In this document: positions 61,058-64,000 of the stretch, piece by piece | Layout: the number at the start of each line of letters is the position of its first letter | Numbering within the stretch: the stretch's first letter is position 1 | Assembly: GCF_000730565.1 (NCBI RefSeq) | Contig: NZ_BBIQ01000016.1 | Span: 50,161-114,160, forward strand | Length of the DNA stretch: 64,000 nt | From: Pseudomonas fulva NBRC 16637 = DSM 17717 | Lineage (GTDB): Bacteria > Pseudomonadota > Gammaproteobacteria > Pseudomonadales > Pseudomonadaceae | Direction of reading: 5' to 3' | Translations under genes and position numbers: made by a program | The notes under the pieces: generated by a model | Told to the model about the DNA's origin: nothing | What the model saw: the letters and a program-made list of their open reading frames with translations, nothing else | The model's database searches: none

Positions 61058-61226
61058 CCTTCCTGATTCATGAGCACGCAAGGCATTTAGGGCGACTTCG
61101 GTCGCCCATTTTTTTGCCTTGCATCTGTTCCGGCGACGTGGCCCGTTGGGCACGGGCGTGGCCTGCAGTGGCAAGCGTTCCCGTGTGACGGCTGCGCAGC
61201 GCTTTCCATTGACCATGAGGTGGGGC

Positions 61227-61574
61227 ATGACCATTACATCCCAGGATATCTGCAAGGCGGCCGAGCAGCTCAAGGGCTTCGTGGGCTTTCACGGTAAACG
61301 TGGCATCTATATCGTGCGTTTCTCCGAGGATGCCTTCGGTATGGATATCGCCGACGACAGCATCACCCCGTGCAACGAGTTCGTATGGCGGCCTGAGCAG
61401 GGACATCGCATGGCCTTGTGTCGCGAGCGACTGGGCTTGCTGATGGAGCAACACATGGATGAGCGGCTGAATGTGAGTGAGCCGTTGAAGGCTTACCTTC
61501 GCCGGCATGACCTGCCTGAGATTGTGGCCGAGCGACGCTTGCACCCGGCAGGTGTCATCGCGCCAGCGATATGA
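61227..61574 (+). CDS. conserved hypothetical protein (115 aa)
   Basis: Soluble 115-residue protein of unknown family: MTITSQDICKAAEQLKGFVG, with FGMDIADDSITPCNEFVWRPE in the middle. GAGGTGGGG lies upstream of ATG 61227; an ATG four codons earlier is possible. Its stop overlaps the convergent diguanylate cyclase stop by 20 bases. Confidence 0.75.
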   Translation: MTITSQDICKAAEQLKGFVGFHGKRGIYIVRFSEDAFGMDIADDSITPCNEFVWRPEQGHRMALCRERLGLLMEQHMDERLNVSEPLKAYLRRHDLPEIVAERRLHPAGVIAPAI

Positions 61575-62652
61575 AGGCGGGGGGTTCGGCAGAAGGCGCC
61601 ACGCTGGCATTGGCCCGATGAGTGACCATGACCCGATCCCGGCCATTGCGCTTGGCGACATACAAGGCGGTGTCCGCCTGGCGTAACCAGCCGTCCGGAG
61701 TCTCCAGCGAGGGGTCGAACGGGCACAGGCCAATGCTCAAGCTGATGCGCAATTGAGGCGTCTGCGGGTCGCGGTAGCTCGCCACACGCTCACGCAGGCG
61801 TTCCATGGCCTGACACGCCTGGGCTTCGGTGGTGCTGGGCAGTATCACGCAAAACTCATCACCCCCGTAGCGTCCGGCCTTGTCGCCTTCGCGCAGGGCG
61901 CCGCGCAACTCGATGCTGACCTGGCGCAATACCTGATCGCCGACCACATGGCCGAAAGTGTCATTGATGGTCTTGAAATGGTCGATGTCGATCAGAGCGA
62001 CTACAGCCTCACCGCGCTGTTTCCTGCACCCGCTAAAACGCCTTGCCAGGAGGTCTTTCCAGGCGCCATGGTTGAGTAGCCCAGTCAGGCTATCGGTCAG
62101 GCTGAGGGTGTTGAGCCGACGTTTGTGTTCGGCCAGCTTGATCGCCAGTCGATAGCACACCCACCCAAGCGCCGCTGGATACAGCGTCAGCATCGGCAGG
62201 CAGGCGTAGACCTGAAAGGCGGTGGCATTGGGTTGAAATCCCGGCCCCAGCAGGGCGCAAGCCGCAAGCATGCCTGCCAATTGCGCCATCCCTGCGCGAA
62301 TAGCCAACCCCTTGCCGCCGGCTGCGACGTTGTTCATGGTGACCATCGACAGGACGGTAACCGTCGGCAGCGGGTTGAACTGCATGGCACCGGCCCAGAA
62401 CCCACCCATCAGCGAATCAAGGAAAAAGTTGCGCTGCTCGGCCTGGTAGGGCGCTTTGGACCGGGCCGCCCACTGATAGGCCAAGTGTGGCCACAGCAAG
62501 CCGTTGAAAAGCATGAATGCCCAAACCCAAGCGGGGGGAGACAGGGGTTCCACCGCAGCCATTACCGCGAAAAGCCCCACACCCTTGCCCAGTACCCGAG
62601 GCAGATAAATCCGTTTGGCAAACGAAAGGCCTTTGCCGGTGCGTGTGTCCAT
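61555..62652 (-). CDS. MASE2-GGDEF diguanylate cyclase
   Basis: A 365-residue inner-membrane enzyme making c-di-GMP. MASE2 sensor with four to six helices at residues 15-165 (IYLPRVLGKGVGLFAVMAA...). The GGDEF domain (190-345) has the intact active site RYGGDEFCVIL and the inhibitory site REGD five residues before GGDEF, so feedback inhibition is expected. Resembles AdrA/YaiC. I chose 62652 (MDTRTGKGLS), as family members start there. Confidence 0.92.
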   Translation of the reverse strand: MDTRTGKGLSFAKRIYLPRVLGKGVGLFAVMAAVEPLSPPAWVWAFMLFNGLLWPHLAYQWAARSKAPYQAEQRNFFLDSLMGGFWAGAMQFNPLPTVTVLSMVTMNNVAAGGKGLAIRAGMAQLAGMLAACALLGPGFQPNATAFQVYACLPMLTLYPAALGWVCYRLAIKLAEHKRRLNTLSLTDSLTGLLNHGAWKDLLARRFSGCRKQRGEAVVALIDIDHFKTINDTFGHVVGDQVLRQVSIELRGALREGDKAGRYGGDEFCVILPSTTEAQACQAMERLRERVASYRDPQTPQLRISLSIGLCPFDPSLETPDGWLRQADTALYVAKRNGRDRVMVTHRANASVAPSAEPPAFISLAR

Positions 62653-62790
62653 GGGTGTGATCTCTATCGGGGCGCTTATCGCTTGACGTGCGCGAGTATT
62701 CTGGGCCATGGCAGGCGCACGAGACATGGCCTTGCAAGCCAAATTACGGGTGATGCGAGCAGTGGGGCGAGTATGCCTGACTGGGCTGTG

Positions 62791-62858
62791 GAAGAAGAGG
62801 GCAAAGCTGGGCAGCGTTGTCGCAACGCCTCGGCCCAGCTTCCTTATAGAAGAAGAGG
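62791..62858. repeat. complex hairpin flanked by 10-base direct repeats
   Basis: GAAGAAGAGG at 62791-62800 and 62849-62858 flank a two-storey hairpin: AAGCTGGGC / GCCCAGCTT outer arms (62804-62841) and GCGTTG-TCG-CAACGC inner stem (62814-62828). It lies in the 238-base gap between the FNT stop (62891) and the cyclase start (62652), and may act as a terminator for the FNT gene. Confidence 0.6.
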
Positions 62859-62890
62859 GGATGTTACTCGCACGCCTTAAAGGCAACGTT

Positions 62891-63787
62891 TCACTTTTGC
62901 TGATCGTCCTGGTGCTTTCGCGAGGGCTGTTCATCTTTGAGTAACTGGGACGGCGATTTGCCGCTGTCGCTGCGCACCTGTGCATGGCTGATCAGACCAA
63001 AGATGAGACTGCCGCCGATGATGTTGCCGGCCAGCGTAGGCAGGGCAAAGTGCAGCAAGAAGTTGCTCCAGGTTTCTTCACCCGCCCAGACCAGATACGA
63101 GACCTCTACCGACCCCACCACGATGTGGGTGAAGTCGCCCAATGCCATGAGGTAGGTGATGACTAGGATGATCCAGATCTTGGCGTGCTCCATGGAGGGG
63201 ATCATCCAGACCATGGTGGCGATCATCCAGCCGGACACGATGCCTTTGGCAAACATCTGGCTGACGTCGTTTTCCATCACCTTACGGCCCACCTCCAGAA
63301 ACGCGATATCTGTCTTGGTATCAAAGATCGGCAGTTCGAGCATTACCCAGGCCACCAATAGAGTACCGGCCAGGTTGCCGGCCAGGACCACGCCCCAGAG
63401 GCGCAGCAAGCGACCGAAGTTGCCCAGCGTTGGCGTCGTCATCACTGGTAGGACAGCGGTCAGGGTGTTCTCGGTGAACAATTGCTGCCGCGCGATGATG
63501 ACGGCCAGGAAGCCGGCGCTGTAGCCGATACTGGCGATGACCTGCGCGCTCTCGCCGTCCGGCAGACGCGAGTACAGAAGACCCATGGCCATCAGTGACA
63601 GCCCCATGGACAAACCTGCGGCAAGGGCTGACCACCAGAGCGCAGCCAATGTACGTTCCAGTTCCTGATCGCCCTGCAAGCGAATGGTCTCGTGCAACAC
63701 CGCCGCACGCGGCGGCTGGTTGGAACTGACCTCCTGTTGTTCGTCTGCCGACAGGCCCGGGGTTTTCTCGCTTTGCGCCTCGCTCAT
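62891..63787 (-). CDS. formate/nitrite transporter (FNT) family protein, YfdC-like
   Basis: A 298-residue inner-membrane channel-type protein with six helices. A hydrophilic N-terminal leader (about 45 residues) and a C-terminal tail QLLKDEQPSRKHQDDQQK flank the helices. YfdC-type FNT members lack the classic FocA signature and the substrate is unknown. The gene is last in its transcript direction before the cyclase. Confidence 0.85.
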   Translation of the reverse strand: MSEAQSEKTPGLSADEQQEVSSNQPPRAAVLHETIRLQGDQELERTLAALWWSALAAGLSMGLSLMAMGLLYSRLPDGESAQVIASIGYSAGFLAVIIARQQLFTENTLTAVLPVMTTPTLGNFGRLLRLWGVVLAGNLAGTLLVAWVMLELPIFDTKTDIAFLEVGRKVMENDVSQMFAKGIVSGWMIATMVWMIPSMEHAKIWIILVITYLMALGDFTHIVVGSVEVSYLVWAGEETWSNFLLHFALPTLAGNIIGGSLIFGLISHAQVRSDSGKSPSQLLKDEQPSRKHQDDQQK

Positions 63788-63868
63788 TACCGCTACGCTC
63801 CGTGGTGGGTTTATCTACAGATTCACTGCAGCCTCATTAAGTTGCGGGGAGTGGGGCGCTGCGAGCGC

Positions 63869-63917
63869 AAAAGTTTTTAAATCAAAGGGTTGACTCCAGA
63901 TTCAAAGCGCGTATTAT
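63869..63917 (+). promoter_or_regulatory. strong promoter, probably for a stable RNA (rrn) operon
   Basis: TTGACT (63890-63895), a 16-base spacer, TATTAT (63912-63917), a GC-rich discriminator (CGCCACC), and an A/T-rich UP-like tract upstream (AAAAGTTTTTAAATCAAA, 63869-63886). These are features of rrn P1 promoters. The remaining 80 bases to the window end carry no open frame and look like a leader. In P. putida a 16S operon lies near here by memory. Confidence 0.6.
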
Positions 63918-64000
63918 TCGCCACCTCGCAGCGAGTAACGCAGCGGGGAAGTCGGTCAGCGGTTGAAGTTTCAAGTCTTCGAGTAAGGCGCTTCAGAAAA

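Noticed and set aside
1..64000. CRISPR array, tRNA, insertion sequence or prophage
   Set aside because: No direct-repeat array, no cloverleaf sequence, no transposase or integrase recognised by reading; core-genome synteny is continuous.
1..64000. P. putida REP elements (about 35-base, core GCGGG...CCCGC)
   Set aside because: I saw no copy in the gene gaps, although KT2440 carries many; this may mean a different species of the group. A genome search with the REP consensus would settle it.

Overview
The window looks like core chromosome of a fluorescent Pseudomonas of the P. putida group. GC is high, nearly every gene has a Pseudomonas-type ortholog, and the gene order glpF/glpK - argF - grxD - bfr/bfd - rnt/pyrC/motY - argG - nth - metG - dcd - Lhr-Core repair cluster - livFGHMK - rapA matches, from memory, the P. 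putida KT2440 region around PP_1075 to PP_1150. I see no insertion sequence, prophage, CRISPR array, tRNA gene or integrase.

Layout. 1-5.5 kb: glycerol uptake and kinase genes (minus strand), ybaK, and an orphan iron-type ABC ATPase overlapping argF. 5.7-10.1 kb: a solitary molybdopterin oxidoreductase, then an iron and oxidative stress block (grxD, bfr, bfd, peroxiredoxin) with two matching Fur-like promoter motifs. 10.1-14.3 kb: rnt-pyrC, motY and argG. 14.3-20.6 kb: small unknowns, an orphan LuxR-type response regulator, a PA3496-like gene, nth, metG, apbC and a cold-shock gene. 20.9-28.9 kb: dcd, a proline-rich small protein, and the DNA-repair cluster PdeM / Lhr-Core helicase / M14 aspartoacylase-like / ATP-dependent ligase / MBL exonuclease. 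29-36 kb: a penicillin-acylase lipoprotein, a divergent MocR-MFS pair, and a run of four small genes that includes two SEC-C proteins. 36-47 kb: OmpA-type lipoproteins, DUF1145, a collagen-like secreted protein, CopD-like, dinG, an agarase-like glycoside hydrolase, a serine hydrolase, pdxH and a SlyB-like lipoprotein. 47-56 kb: an FAD oxidoreductase, a lipoprotein, the high-affinity branched-chain amino acid transporter, DUF2288 and an HIBADH-family dehydrogenase. 56-64 kb: rapA, small proteins including a probable CcoM subunit behind an ANR/FNR-type dyad, a MASE2-GGDEF diguanylate cyclase and a formate/nitrite-family channel. The window ends in a strong promoter of the kind that drives stable RNA operons.

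Shared control is visible. argF and argG, 7.5 kb apart, both carry tandem ArgR half-sites (TGTCGC-N8-AA) repeated at 21 bp. bfr and bfd share a 16-base promoter motif matching the Fur core. The liv operon has two adjacent dyads at its predicted start and a terminator-like hairpin after livK that would favour excess binding protein. The most unusual assemblies are the M14 gene embedded in the Lhr-Core/ligase repair cluster, the SEC-C gene run, the hairpin leader in front of the DUF2288 gene, and the unannotatably short genes at 60.6-61.1 kb.
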